From Rhizobium sp. WYJ-E13 (GTDB lineage Bacteria; Pseudomonadota; Alphaproteobacteria; Rhizobiales; Rhizobiaceae): a DNA stretch of 64,000 nucleotides. A program made the translations under genes and the position numbers. Shown in pieces: positions 44,872-54,077 of the stretch (position 1 is the stretch's first letter; each line of letters begins with the position of its first letter). Location of the stretch: contig NZ_CP076854.1 of NCBI RefSeq assembly GCF_018987265.1, forward strand, positions 1,426,001 to 1,490,000, read 5' to 3'. The notes below the pieces were generated by a model. That model did not search any database and was not told the DNA's origin. It saw only the letters and a list, made by a program, of their open reading frames with translations.

Positions 44872-46412
44872 GCGAGCCGATGCCCATATCCGAGACCCTT
44901 GGCGAGGTCGTCCTGGCTGCCCGCAACATAGCCAAATCTTATGGCAATGTGCATGCTCTCAAAGGCGTCAATTTCGATATTCGTCGTGGACAGGTGACGA
45001 CCCTCTTCGGCGAGAACGGCGCAGGCAAGTCGACCCTGATGAAGATCCTTTCAGGCGTCGTCCAGCCGACGTCAGGCGAGATCATTCTCGACGGCACGCC
45101 GATCAGCTTCAACTCTTCCACTCATGCACGCGAATGCGGCATCTCGATTATTCACCAGGAACTCAGCCTCGCGCCCAACCTCAGCGTTCGCGACAACATC
45201 TTCATGGGCCGCGAGATCGTCAAGGGCGGCGTGGTCGACTTCGCGGAGGAAGAGCGCCAGACGCGCATTTTGATGGAAGAACTGGAAGAGGAGATCGATC
45301 CGCTGACCAAGGTGGAAGATCTGCGTCTCGGCCAGCAGCAGATCGTCGAAATCGCCCGGGCGCTGTCGGTCAATTCTCGTATCCTGATCATGGATGAGCC
45401 GACTTCAGCACTCAGCGCCACCGAAGTCGAGATGCTTTTCAAAGTCATCCACGACCTGACCGATCGCGGTGTATCGATCGTCTATATCTCGCATCATCTT
45501 GAGGAAGCGCTGCAGATCACCAACCATGCGGTCGTGCTGCGCGATGGCACCATGACTGCCTATGCGCAACGCAGGGACATCGATCTCGAATGGATCGTGC
45601 GAAACATGGTGGGCGACAACTTCGATCTCGGCAACCCGCCTGAAGGTTATGCGTTCGGTAAGCCTGCGCTTTCGATCGATAATCTCACCGTTCCCGGCCC
45701 CTCGGGATCAGCCTTCAACTCCGTCGATCGCCTGTCGCTGGACGTGCGGGCCGGAGAGGTGGTCTGCATTTACGGCCTGATGGGCGCCGGTCGCACCGAG
45801 CTTCTGGAATGCGTGGCCGGGCGGTTGCGCGCCAGTGGCGGCACCATTCGTCTTGAAGGCCAGGACGTCGGGCAGTTGAGCATCGCCGGACGTATCGCAA
45901 GCGGCCTCGTGCTGGTGCCAGAGGATCGCCAGCGCGACGGCCTCGTCCAGACGATGACGGTCGGCTCCAACCTGTCGCTCGCCAGCATCGGTGCCTTTAC
46001 CAATGTGTTGTTCACATCCGTCCGTCGCGAGCGTGAGCTCGTCGATGCCTCCATTCGCAAAGTCCACGTCAAGACCGATGGAGGAGAGGCGGCCATCGGC
46101 TCGCTGTCGGGCGGCAATCAGCAGAAGGTGGTTATCGGCAAGATGCTGGCGACCGACCCGAAAGTCATTCTTCTCGACGAGCCGAGCCGCGGCATCGACA
46201 TCGGCGCCAAGGCGGAAGTCTTCAAGCTGCTTGCCGAACGCGCCCGCCAGGGTCTCGCCGTCATCTACTCGACGTCCGAGGTCAACGAGTGCCTGAGCAT
46301 CGCGCACCGCATCATCGTCATGCATCGTGGCCGGATCTCAGCGGAATTCGGTGCTGACGTCACCAAGGAAAAGATCATGGCCGCGTCAGGCGAAGCCGTG
46401 GTCGCGCACTAG
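44868..46412 (+). CDS. eryE: Erythritol/polyol ABC ATPase (EryE-like, duplicated)
   Basis: 514 residues, CUT2 ATPase with two ABC domains. Walker A is GENGAGKST, first signature LRLGQQQIVEIARALS and LIMDEPTSAL. The second domain has the degenerate loop GLMGAGRTE, signature LSGGNQQKVVIGKML and LLDEPSRGIDIGAK. Position opposite eryABCD matches EryE of R. leguminosarum. Note that a different polyol module (48677 onward) follows on the same strand, so the transporter may serve both. Confidence 0.88.
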   Translation: MSEPMPISETLGEVVLAARNIAKSYGNVHALKGVNFDIRRGQVTTLFGENGAGKSTLMKILSGVVQPTSGEIILDGTPISFNSSTHARECGISIIHQELSLAPNLSVRDNIFMGREIVKGGVVDFAEEERQTRILMEELEEEIDPLTKVEDLRLGQQQIVEIARALSVNSRILIMDEPTSALSATEVEMLFKVIHDLTDRGVSIVYISHHLEEALQITNHAVVLRDGTMTAYAQRRDIDLEWIVRNMVGDNFDLGNPPEGYAFGKPALSIDNLTVPGPSGSAFNSVDRLSLDVRAGEVVCIYGLMGAGRTELLECVAGRLRASGGTIRLEGQDVGQLSIAGRIASGLVLVPEDRQRDGLVQTMTVGSNLSLASIGAFTNVLFTSVRRERELVDASIRKVHVKTDGGEAAIGSLSGGNQQKVVIGKMLATDPKVILLDEPSRGIDIGAKAEVFKLLAERARQGLAVIYSTSEVNECLSIAHRIIVMHRGRISAEFGADVTKEKIMAASGEAVVAH

Positions 46413-46435
46413 CCCGGAATTATGGAGCACTGATT

Positions 46436-47488
46436 ATGTCAGTCACGAACATTACCGAACAGAAATCAGTATCGCATGGGCATAAGCGCAATACCAACCT
46501 CGTGCGCCTGATCCTGGAAGGCCGCGCCTTCTTCGCGCTGATCGTCATCATCGCGGTCTTCTCCTTCCTGTCGCCCTATTACTTCACCCTCGGTAACTTC
46601 CTGACCATGGCCTCGCATGTCGCGATCTTCGGCATTCTGGCGATCGGCATGCTTCTGGTGATCTTGAATGGCGGCATCGACCTGTCGGTCGGCTCGACGC
46701 TCGGGCTTGCGGGTTGCATTGCCGGCTTCCTCATGCAGGGCGTCACCCTTAGCGCTTTCGGCGTCATTCTCTATCCGCCCGTTTGGGCAGTTGTGGTTAT
46801 TACCTGCGCTCTTGGCGCTGTCGTCGGCGCAGTCAATGGCGTGCTGGTTGCCTATCTGAAGGTTCCGGCCTTCGTCGCCTCGCTCGGCGTGCTCTATGTC
46901 GCCCGCGGCATTGCGCTGCTTATGACCAACGGCCTGACCTACAACAATCTCGGCGGTCGTCCGGAACTCGGCAATACCGGTTTCGACTGGCTCGGCTTCA
47001 ACCGCCTCGCCGGCATTCCGATCGGCGTCATCGTGCTCGCCGTACTTGCGATCATCTGCGGCATCGTCTTGAGCCGCACGGCTTTCGGCCGCTGGCTTTA
47101 CGCCTCTGGCGGCAACGAGCGCGCGGCCGATCTCTCGGGCGTGCCGGTCAAGCGCGTCAAGGTCATCGTCTACGTGCTTTCGGGCGTCTGCGCGGCAATT
47201 GCCGGCCTGGTCCTGTCATCGCAGCTGACCTCTGCCGGTCCGACGGCGGGCACGACCTACGAATTGACGGCGATTGCGGCTGTCGTCATCGGCGGCGCGG
47301 CGCTGACCGGCGGGCGCGGCACAGTGCGCGGCACGATGCTCGGCGCGTTCGTGATCGGCTTCCTGTCGGACGGTCTCGTCATCATCGGTGTGTCGGCCTA
47401 CTGGCAGACCGTCTTTACCGGCGCGGTCATCGTCCTCGCGGTCCTCATGAACAGTATCCAATACGGACGCCGGACAAAATCGTCCTGA
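46436..47488 (+). CDS. eryF: Erythritol/polyol ABC permease (EryF-like)
   Basis: 350 residues, CUT2 permease (RbsC/XylH family). Landmarks are AIGMLLVILNGGIDLSVGSTLGL near residue 75 and YELTAIAAVVIGGAALTGGRGT near 280; the segment FVASLGVLYVARGIALLM is also typical. It follows the ATPase by 23 bp. It forms the homodimeric channel of the importer. Confidence 0.9.
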   Translation: MSVTNITEQKSVSHGHKRNTNLVRLILEGRAFFALIVIIAVFSFLSPYYFTLGNFLTMASHVAIFGILAIGMLLVILNGGIDLSVGSTLGLAGCIAGFLMQGVTLSAFGVILYPPVWAVVVITCALGAVVGAVNGVLVAYLKVPAFVASLGVLYVARGIALLMTNGLTYNNLGGRPELGNTGFDWLGFNRLAGIPIGVIVLAVLAIICGIVLSRTAFGRWLYASGGNERAADLSGVPVKRVKVIVYVLSGVCAAIAGLVLSSQLTSAGPTAGTTYELTAIAAVVIGGAALTGGRGTVRGTMLGAFVIGFLSDGLVIIGVSAYWQTVFTGAVIVLAVLMNSIQYGRRTKSS

Positions 47489-47596
47489 CGTCAGCAGCAG
47501 AACTTATCCACGACGGTACCTGGATTTCCAAAAGGCCGATCGCGGAAAGCACCGCCGGTTTCCGGCAGCACCTGAACTCACAAAGGGAGAGAGACT

Positions 47597-48544
47597 ATGT
47601 TTAAGAAAGGCATGCGCATTCTTCTGGCAGCCGCAGCTGTTGCCCCGATCCTCGTCAGCTCCGCCTGGGCGGCGGGCCAGATGACGATCATCGTCAATGA
47701 TCCATCCAATCCCTATTGGCTGACAGAAGGCAACGTCGCCAAGGCGACAGCCGAAAAGCTCGGCTACACCGCCTCGGTCAGTGCGCATAAGGGCGACACC
47801 AACACCGAAAGCAACCTGATCGACACGGCTATCACCAACAAGTCGGTCGCCATCATCCTCGATCCGGCAAACGCCGACGGTTCGATCGGCGCGGTCAAGA
47901 AGGCAGTGGCCGCCGGTATCCCGGTCATTCTCGTCAATGCCGAGATCAACCAGGAAGGCCTCGCCAAGGCGCAGCTCGTTTCGAACAACGCCCAGGGGGC
48001 GGCGATCGGCGCGCAGCAGTGGGTCGAAGCGGTCGGCGACAAGGGCAAGTATGCCGAACTCTTGGGCGCACCATCTGACAACAACGCCGCCACGCGCTCC
48101 AACGGCTACGAGACCGTCCTGACACAGTATCCCGACCTTCAGAAGGTCGCCCAGGAAGTCGCTAACTGGGACCGCACCCAGGGTCACAACAAGATGCAGT
48201 CCATGTTGCAGGCCAATCCCGACATCATCGGCGTGATCTCCGGCAATGACGAAATGGCACTCGGCGCGATCTCAGCGCTGAAAGAAGCCGGCAAGCTCGC
48301 CAACGTCAAGGTCGGCGGCTTCGATGGCTCACCGGATGCGGTCGCCGCGATCAAGGCAGGCGAGTTGCAATACACCGTCCTACAGCCCGTTGCCGTCTTC
48401 TCCGAAGAGGCCGTCAAGCAAGCTGATAACGTCATCAAGACGGGCAGCACCGGCGCCAAGAGCGAAAAGCAGCTGTTCGATTGCCTGCTGATCACCAAGG
48501 ACAATATCGACAAGTATACCGGCCCGTTCGTTCTGGCCCAATAA
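47597..48544 (+). CDS. eryG: Erythritol/polyol ABC binding protein (EryG-like)
   Basis: 315 residues, RbsB-type binding protein. A signal peptide (MFKKGMRILLAAAAVAPILVS..WA) precedes MTIIVNDPSNPYWLTEGNVA. Core blocks are KSVAIILDPANADGSIGAVK, GIPVILVNAEIN and VISGNDEMALGAISALKEAG. The ribosome site is GGGAGAGAG. A strong hairpin follows the stop, so the transporter transcript probably ends here. Confidence 0.9.
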   Translation: MFKKGMRILLAAAAVAPILVSSAWAAGQMTIIVNDPSNPYWLTEGNVAKATAEKLGYTASVSAHKGDTNTESNLIDTAITNKSVAIILDPANADGSIGAVKKAVAAGIPVILVNAEINQEGLAKAQLVSNNAQGAAIGAQQWVEAVGDKGKYAELLGAPSDNNAATRSNGYETVLTQYPDLQKVAQEVANWDRTQGHNKMQSMLQANPDIIGVISGNDEMALGAISALKEAGKLANVKVGGFDGSPDAVAAIKAGELQYTVLQPVAVFSEEAVKQADNVIKTGSTGAKSEKQLFDCLLITKDNIDKYTGPFVLAQ

Positions 48545-48550
48545 TGCGAT

Positions 48551-48578
48551 GGAGGGCGCCCGACCGGGCGCCCTCCTT
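48551..48578 (+). terminator. Terminator hairpin after eryG
   Basis: GGAGGGCGCCC (48551-48561) pairs perfectly with GGGCGCCCTCC (48566-48576) over a GACC loop, followed by TT. The 11-bp GC stem is very stable; the T-run is short. Confidence 0.65.
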
Positions 48579-48676
48579 GACCTTTCAACCACGTCAAGCC
48601 GCTTTCGCCTTCTTTGCCTTGGCACGGCAATCACTATACGAAGCTGGGGTATGGAATTCAGCGACAAGGGTGACCC

Positions 48677-49519
48677 GTGACACAGAAGACCAATCAGGGC
48701 GATGAGCTGTTGGACCAACTGACCAGCGACAGCCGCCAGACGCGCCAGGTCGCCCGCCGGCGGATGATCGCGGAGGCCGTCATGAGTGAGGGTTCGATGC
48801 GCATCGAAGATCTGACCGACCGCTTCGGCATCAGCCTGATGACGGCGCATCGCGATGTGGATGAACTCGTCAGCCGCGGGATCTTCAGGAAAACGCGCGG
48901 GATCGTCACTGCGGCGGCCACCAATCTGATCGAGTCCAGCGATGTCTACCGCTCAAGCCGACAGTCGGCGGAAAAGAAAGTGATTGCAGAGGCGGCGATG
49001 CAATTCGTGGAGCCCGGACAGGCGATCTTCTTCGACGACTCGACGACCGTATTGCAGATGGCATCGCATCTTTCCGCAAAAGTGCCGATCACCGCCATCA
49101 CCAACTCGCTGACGTTGATGAATGCGCTGACCGGCATGCACGATGTCACCCTGCTGGCGCTCGGCGGCCAGTATTACAACTGGTGCAATGCTTTCATGGG
49201 GCGCATGACGATCAGTGAGATCAAGGGTCTGCGGGCGGATATCGCCTTCATCTCGATGTCCGCCATCAGCGACGGGATCGTGCTGCATCAATCGCCCGAA
49301 ACCGTCGATACGAAGCGTGCCATGTTCGACTGTTCCGTCAAACGCATCCTGCTTGCCGACCATACAAAGTTCGAGCGGCGCGCGCTTCACAGCTTCGCGG
49401 CGCTTGATGAATTCGACGTCGTCATCGTCGACGACAAGACGCCGCCCGTCCACATTGATCGGATGCGGTCCAAGGATATCAATGTCGTCATTGCCAGGAC
49501 CAGTGGCGGGCGCATGTGA
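48677..49519 (+). CDS. DeoR-family transcriptional regulator of polyol module C
   Basis: 280 residues starting at GTG (48677). The helix-turn-helix is RRMIAEAVMSEGSMRIEDLTDRFG with SLMTAHRDVDELVSRGIFRK; the sensor domain carries PGQAIFFDDSTTVLQMASHL, AITNSLTLMNAL and LALGGQYYNWCNAFMG. It is followed by a kinase 36 bp downstream, so it probably senses the phosphorylated substrate of that kinase. Confidence 0.9.
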   Translation: MTQKTNQGDELLDQLTSDSRQTRQVARRRMIAEAVMSEGSMRIEDLTDRFGISLMTAHRDVDELVSRGIFRKTRGIVTAAATNLIESSDVYRSSRQSAEKKVIAEAAMQFVEPGQAIFFDDSTTVLQMASHLSAKVPITAITNSLTLMNALTGMHDVTLLALGGQYYNWCNAFMGRMTISEIKGLRADIAFISMSAISDGIVLHQSPETVDTKRAMFDCSVKRILLADHTKFERRALHSFAALDEFDVVIVDDKTPPVHIDRMRSKDINVVIARTSGGRM

Positions 49520-49555
49520 CCGGGCTGCCCGGTCACGATAGAAAGGTGAATACGC

Positions 49556-51091
49556 ATGCCGAGCCTTCTCGGGATCGATAGTGGCCTGACTGTCACGAAG
49601 GCCGTCATTTTCGATATAGACGGCACACCCATCGCCGTCGCGCGGCGGCGCGTGACCCAGCTCATCCCGAGGCCGCGGTTCGTGGAACGGGACATGCACG
49701 AATTGTGGACCGCAACGGCCGAAGCGATCCGCGAGGCCATTGCTCTCAGCGGCCGCCCGGCAAACGATATCCAGGCCGTCGCGGCAACGGCGCATGGCGA
49801 CGGAATCTATGTGCTGGATCAGTCGGAGATGCCGCTTGGCAACGGCATCGTATCGCTGGACAGCCGCGCAGGTGATATCGTCGATCAGTGGATGAAAAAT
49901 AAGGTCGCCGAAGAGGCGATCGAGCTGACAGGTCAAGTCCCGCATGTCTCGGCGCCGTCGGCGCTACTGGCCTGGATGCGCGACCATGAGCCGGAACGGT
50001 TCAAGCGTATCGGCCACATCATGAGCTGCAAGGACTGGCTGCGCTTTTGCCTGACCGGCACTGTCGGCACAGATCGGACCGAAGCCAGCACCTCATTCAC
50101 CAATGTAAGGACACAAGACTATAGCGAGGACGCCCTGCGTCTGTTCGGCTTGCAGGCGCTTGTTGGCACTCTGCCGCCTGCCGCACGCTCGGACGAGATC
50201 GTTGGACGGATCACAGCCGATGCGGCGCGTCTGACCGGCCTTGTCGAGGGCACGCCTGTGGCTGCCGGCTTGCATGATGTCACCGCATCCGCCCTTGGCG
50301 CGGGTGGTTATGCCGATGGCGTCGTTGCCGTCATTGCTGGAACCTATTCGATCAATGAGACGCTGTCTTCTGAACCGCGCGTCGATCGACGCTGGTTCTG
50401 CCGCAACGGAATTGCACCGGGCGTCTGGAACAGCATGTCGATTTCGCCTGCATCGAGCGCGAATTACGAATGGTTCATCGAAAAACTATGCGCCGGCGAT
50501 CGGGCACGTTGCGACGCCGACGGCACATCCATCCACGCTCTGCTCGCATCCGAAATCGACGCGGCTTTCGAGCGCCCCTCTCCCGTACTTTTCCATCCCT
50601 ATCTCTACGGATCGCCTTATGGCGCTTCGGCAAGCGCGGCTTTCTTCGGACTCGGCGGCTGGCATGACCGCGGTGACATGCTGCGCGCCGTGCTGGAGGG
50701 GATCGCATTCAACCACCGCATCCATGTCGATGCGCTGCGCGACGGCTTTGCCTTCACGGAGGCGCGGCTTGCCGGCGGCGTATCGCGCAACCCCGCCGTC
50801 GTACAGATGTTTGCCGACATTCTTGCAATGCCCGTGACGGTGACTGGCACCGACGAGGCCGCCGCCTGGGGAGCCGCACTTTGCGCCGGCGCAGGCGCCG
50901 GTATCTACGCAGATCCGCAAAGCGCGTCGACGACGAAAAAACAGGGCGAAAACTGCATGCCAAATCCCATCCGCAGCGCCGACTATGACAAGCGCTACCG
51001 GCTGTTCCTGGAGATCGCCGAAACAATGAAGCCGCTCTGGCCAAAGATCGCTGGCCTTGCGCAGGAAAGCGCGGCAGACGCCGCAGTTTAG
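49556..51091 (+). CDS. FGGY-family kinase, LyxK (L-xylulose kinase)-like
   Basis: 511 residues. The first loop is LLGIDSGLTVTKAVIFDIDG. The block LIPRPRFVERDMHELW and the later SPASSANYEWF and HPYLYGSPYG resemble E. coli LyxK/YgcE more than EryA or GlpK. LAGGVSRNPAVVQMFADIL ends the second ATP site. It follows a DeoR gene and precedes a GlpD-like dehydrogenase by 12 bp. That pairing suggests phosphorylation of a polyol at a terminal carbon. The real substrate is unknown. Confidence 0.88.
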   Translation: MPSLLGIDSGLTVTKAVIFDIDGTPIAVARRRVTQLIPRPRFVERDMHELWTATAEAIREAIALSGRPANDIQAVAATAHGDGIYVLDQSEMPLGNGIVSLDSRAGDIVDQWMKNKVAEEAIELTGQVPHVSAPSALLAWMRDHEPERFKRIGHIMSCKDWLRFCLTGTVGTDRTEASTSFTNVRTQDYSEDALRLFGLQALVGTLPPAARSDEIVGRITADAARLTGLVEGTPVAAGLHDVTASALGAGGYADGVVAVIAGTYSINETLSSEPRVDRRWFCRNGIAPGVWNSMSISPASSANYEWFIEKLCAGDRARCDADGTSIHALLASEIDAAFERPSPVLFHPYLYGSPYGASASAAFFGLGGWHDRGDMLRAVLEGIAFNHRIHVDALRDGFAFTEARLAGGVSRNPAVVQMFADILAMPVTVTGTDEAAAWGAALCAGAGAGIYADPQSASTTKKQGENCMPNPIRSADYDKRYRLFLEIAETMKPLWPKIAGLAQESAADAAV

Positions 51092-51103
51092 GACGACAGT
51101 GCC

Positions 51104-52849
51104 ATGACCCTCACCCCTCTCGAGCGCAGCCCGGATACAAGCGAGAACGACATTGACGTCGTCATCCTCGGAGCAGGCATCAATGGCGCCGGCCTGTTTC
51201 GCGACCTGGCGCTGCAGGGCGTCAGCTGCATGATCGTCGATAAGTCGGACTTCGGTTCCGGAACGAGTGCAGCACCCTCCCGCCTCATACATGGTGGATT
51301 GAAATACCTGGAAACCGGGGAATTCGGCCTGGTCGCCCAATCCACTCTGGAGCGCAATCTGCTCTTGAAGAACGCGCCGCATTGCGTCGAGGCGCTGCCG
51401 ACATTCATTCCGGTCTTTTCCTGGACACGCGGCATCTGGGCGGCACTCAGGACATTGGCCGGTTCTAAGACCGCGCCCCGCAGCCGCGGAGCCGTGCTCA
51501 TCAAGATCGGTCTTTCCCTTTACGACTTCTTCGGTTCGCGCGATCGTGTAATGCCGCGCCACCGTCTGATCCTGAAAAGGAAGGCCAGGCAGGAAATGCC
51601 GCATGTCACGCCGGACATCGTTGCCGGCGGGATCTATTACGACGCAAAGATCAGCCGGCCGGAGCGCCTCGTCTACGAACTCGTCAAGGACGGGCTTGAG
51701 GCGAACCCACATTGTGCCGCGGCAAATTTTGCCACCCTGACGGCCAGATCCGAAGGCCGCCTGTCTTTCCGAAAAGAGGATGGAACTGAATTCTCGGTCC
51801 GGCCGAGGCTCGTCGTGAACGCGGCCGGGCCGTGGATCGATCATGTCAACGAAGCACTCGGTGCGCCCTCTCGCCTGATCGGCGGCACGAAGGGCTCCCA
51901 TATCCTGATCGATCATCCAGAACTGGTTCGCAGCCTGAACGGCCATATGATCTATTTCGAGGCCGATGATGGCCGCATCTGCCTGGTCTACGGCTATCTC
52001 GGACTGGCGCTCGTCGGCTCGACGGATATTCCAAGCCGGGATCCCGACACTGTGCGCTGCGAGGATCCAGAAATCGATTATTTCCTGCAGAGCTTGCAAT
52101 CGCTGCTTCCGACATTGCGCTTCGATCGCGACCAGATCGTCTACACCTATAGCGGCATCCGGCCGCTTCCGGCCTCCGACGGAACTGCCCCTGGCCTGAT
52201 CAGCCGCGACCATTCAGCCCCGGTCATCGAACCGGACGACCAGAGGCCATTTGCCATCATGTCGCTCGTCGGCGGCAAATGGACGACGTTTCGCGGTTTT
52301 GCCGAGGAGGTTGCCGACACCGTTCTTTCCCGGCTGGAGCGTTCGCGCAAGCAGTCGACCCGTTACCTTCCGATTGGCGGCGGAAAGGCATTTCCGGCCG
52401 ACGCGCAGGCGAGGCGGGTCTTCGTCGACAGGATCGCGAAGGCTGCAGGCATCACCGCCGCACGCGCAGAACAACTTCTGAACCGCTACGGGACGACGGC
52501 CGAGGCGATGGTGATCTCCCCCTCCGATCATTCCGACGAGCGGCGCGTATCGGCTGCCGAACACTATAGTTTCCGGGAGATCGACTGGATCGCACGCAAT
52601 GAGCTTGTGGTTCACCTCTCCGATATCGTGCTCCGGCGCACGACGATCGCAATCGAGGGCCAGCTGAGCTACGAAGGGTTGACGGATATTGCCGGCATCG
52701 CCGCAAAAGCACTCGGCTGGGATGCTCCGCGTGTTGAGCGTGAGACCGATGATGTCGTCTCCCTGCTCAAGGCGTTTCACGGCCAGACGCTGTCAGCCGG
52801 GACACCGGATATCGAACCGGGAAAAAGCGTCCGGCCCGTCAGTCGATGA
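51104..52849 (+). CDS. GlpD-like polyol-phosphate dehydrogenase
   Basis: 581 residues. The FAD site is IDVVILGAGINGAGLFRDLA, followed by the GlpD box APSRLIHGGLKYLETGEFGL and LVVNAAGPWIDHVNEAL, then VYGYLGLALVGSTDIPSRD. A longer C-terminal domain (DAO_C type) than EryB is present. GlpD-family enzymes oxidise the carbon next to the phosphate-bearing carbon and pass electrons to quinone. With the kinase just upstream it should turn a polyol-1-phosphate into a ketose-1-phosphate. It ends 3 bp from the convergent aldolase. Confidence 0.88.
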   Translation: MTLTPLERSPDTSENDIDVVILGAGINGAGLFRDLALQGVSCMIVDKSDFGSGTSAAPSRLIHGGLKYLETGEFGLVAQSTLERNLLLKNAPHCVEALPTFIPVFSWTRGIWAALRTLAGSKTAPRSRGAVLIKIGLSLYDFFGSRDRVMPRHRLILKRKARQEMPHVTPDIVAGGIYYDAKISRPERLVYELVKDGLEANPHCAAANFATLTARSEGRLSFRKEDGTEFSVRPRLVVNAAGPWIDHVNEALGAPSRLIGGTKGSHILIDHPELVRSLNGHMIYFEADDGRICLVYGYLGLALVGSTDIPSRDPDTVRCEDPEIDYFLQSLQSLLPTLRFDRDQIVYTYSGIRPLPASDGTAPGLISRDHSAPVIEPDDQRPFAIMSLVGGKWTTFRGFAEEVADTVLSRLERSRKQSTRYLPIGGGKAFPADAQARRVFVDRIAKAAGITAARAEQLLNRYGTTAEAMVISPSDHSDERRVSAAEHYSFREIDWIARNELVVHLSDIVLRRTTIAIEGQLSYEGLTDIAGIAAKALGWDAPRVERETDDVVSLLKAFHGQTLSAGTPDIEPGKSVRPVSR

Positions 52850-52852
52850 GAT

Positions 52853-53917
52853 CTAGGAAAACACCGGATCGAGCGCGCCGGATGCATAGCGCTTTGCCAT
52901 CGCCGAAACCGGAAGGGGCGTAATCCGATCCGCCATGCCGGCGGTGCCGAACTGTTCGAAGCGCTCCTTGCATAGCTTGGTGAGTGCAGCCATTGCCGGC
53001 TTCAGATATTTGCGGGGATCGAATTCGCTCGGATCTTCCTGAAGGACCCGGCGGATCTGCCCGGTCATGGCCATACGGCCATCGGTGTCGATGTTGACCT
53101 TGCGCACGCCGTTCTTGATGCCGCGCTGGATCTCTTCGACCGGTACGCCCCAGGTGGGTTTCATCTGGCCGCCGTATTTGTTGATGATCTCCTGCAGCTC
53201 GACCGGCACCGACGACGACCCGTGCATGACGAGGTGCGTGTTCGGCAGCTTGCGGTGGATCTCTTCGATGACATTCATCGCCAGCACCGAACCATCAGGC
53301 TTGCGCGTGAATTTGTAGGCGCCGTGCGAGGTCCCCATGGCGATTGCCAGTGCATCGACCCGTGTTTCACGCACGAACTTCACCGCCTCGTCCGGGTTGG
53401 TCAGCAGCTGGTCGTGAGACAGTTTGCCTTCCGCGCCGTGTCCATCCTCGGCCTCTCCCATCCCGGTCTCCAGAGAGCCAAGCACGCCGAGCTCGCCTTC
53501 AACGGAAATGCCGCCGAGATGGGCCATCTCGGTCACCCGCTTTGTCGCCCCGACATTATAGTCCCAGTCGGCGGGTGTCTTCGCATCCGCCTTCAGCGAG
53601 CCATCCATCATCACAGAGGTAAAGCCCGCCTGAATGGCTGTCATGCAGCTGGCCGGGTCGTTACCGTGGTCGAGATGCACACAAACCGGGATATGCGGGT
53701 AGATTTCGACGACCGCGTCCATCATGTGCTTGAGCATGATGTCATGCGCATAGGCGCGCGCGCCGCGTGATGCCTGCATGATGACGGGGGCGCGGGCCGC
53801 ATCTGCGGCCTCCATGATGGCGAGCGCCTGTTCCATGTTGTTGATGTTGAAGGCGGGAACGCCGTAGCCCTCCTCCGCCGCGTGATCCAGCAACTGCCTG
53901 AGCGTAATGCGCGCCAT
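52853..53917 (-). CDS. Class II fructose-bisphosphate-type aldolase
   Basis: 354 residues from the ATG at 53917 (GAGGGG ahead). Zinc and substrate residues show in [31 protein letters not shown] and [11 protein letters not shown], with [14 protein letters not shown] near the end. This is the class IIB CbbA/FbaA type that condenses or cleaves dihydroxyacetone phosphate and an aldehyde. It converges on the GlpD-like gene and lies downstream of the GH28 gene on the minus strand, 160 bp apart. It may cleave a ketose-1-phosphate from module C, or simply be an extra glycolytic aldolase. Confidence 0.9.
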   Translation of the reverse strand: MARITLRQLLDHAAEEGYGVPAFNINNMEQALAIMEAADAARAPVIMQASRGARAYAHDIMLKHMMDAVVEIYPHIPVCVHLDHGNDPASCMTAIQAGFTSVMMDGSLKADAKTPADWDYNVGATKRVTEMAHLGGISVEGELGVLGSLETGMGEAEDGHGAEGKLSHDQLLTNPDEAVKFVRETRVDALAIAMGTSHGAYKFTRKPDGSVLAMNVIEEIHRKLPNTHLVMHGSSSVPVELQEIINKYGGQMKPTWGVPVEEIQRGIKNGVRKVNIDTDGRMAMTGQIRRVLQEDPSEFDPRKYLKPAMAALTKLCKERFEQFGTAGMADRITPLPVSAMAKRYASGALDPVFS

Positions 53918-54077
53918 TGAACACCCCCTCACGTGAAGCACGTCGAAATCGTTGGCTTCAGTCTAGAAGGATCGCACACTCACAAAAGTGGAACAAGTAT
54001 AAATCACAATATCACAAATTTTCTGATGATTTTCTCCTTGTCTGAGCATTCAGTGTCGAAAAGAGGCCATGCCGGTC

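Noticed and set aside
50486..52213. Long minus-strand frame across the kinase and GlpD-like genes
   Set aside because: It spans two real genes on the other strand and shows no domain pattern.
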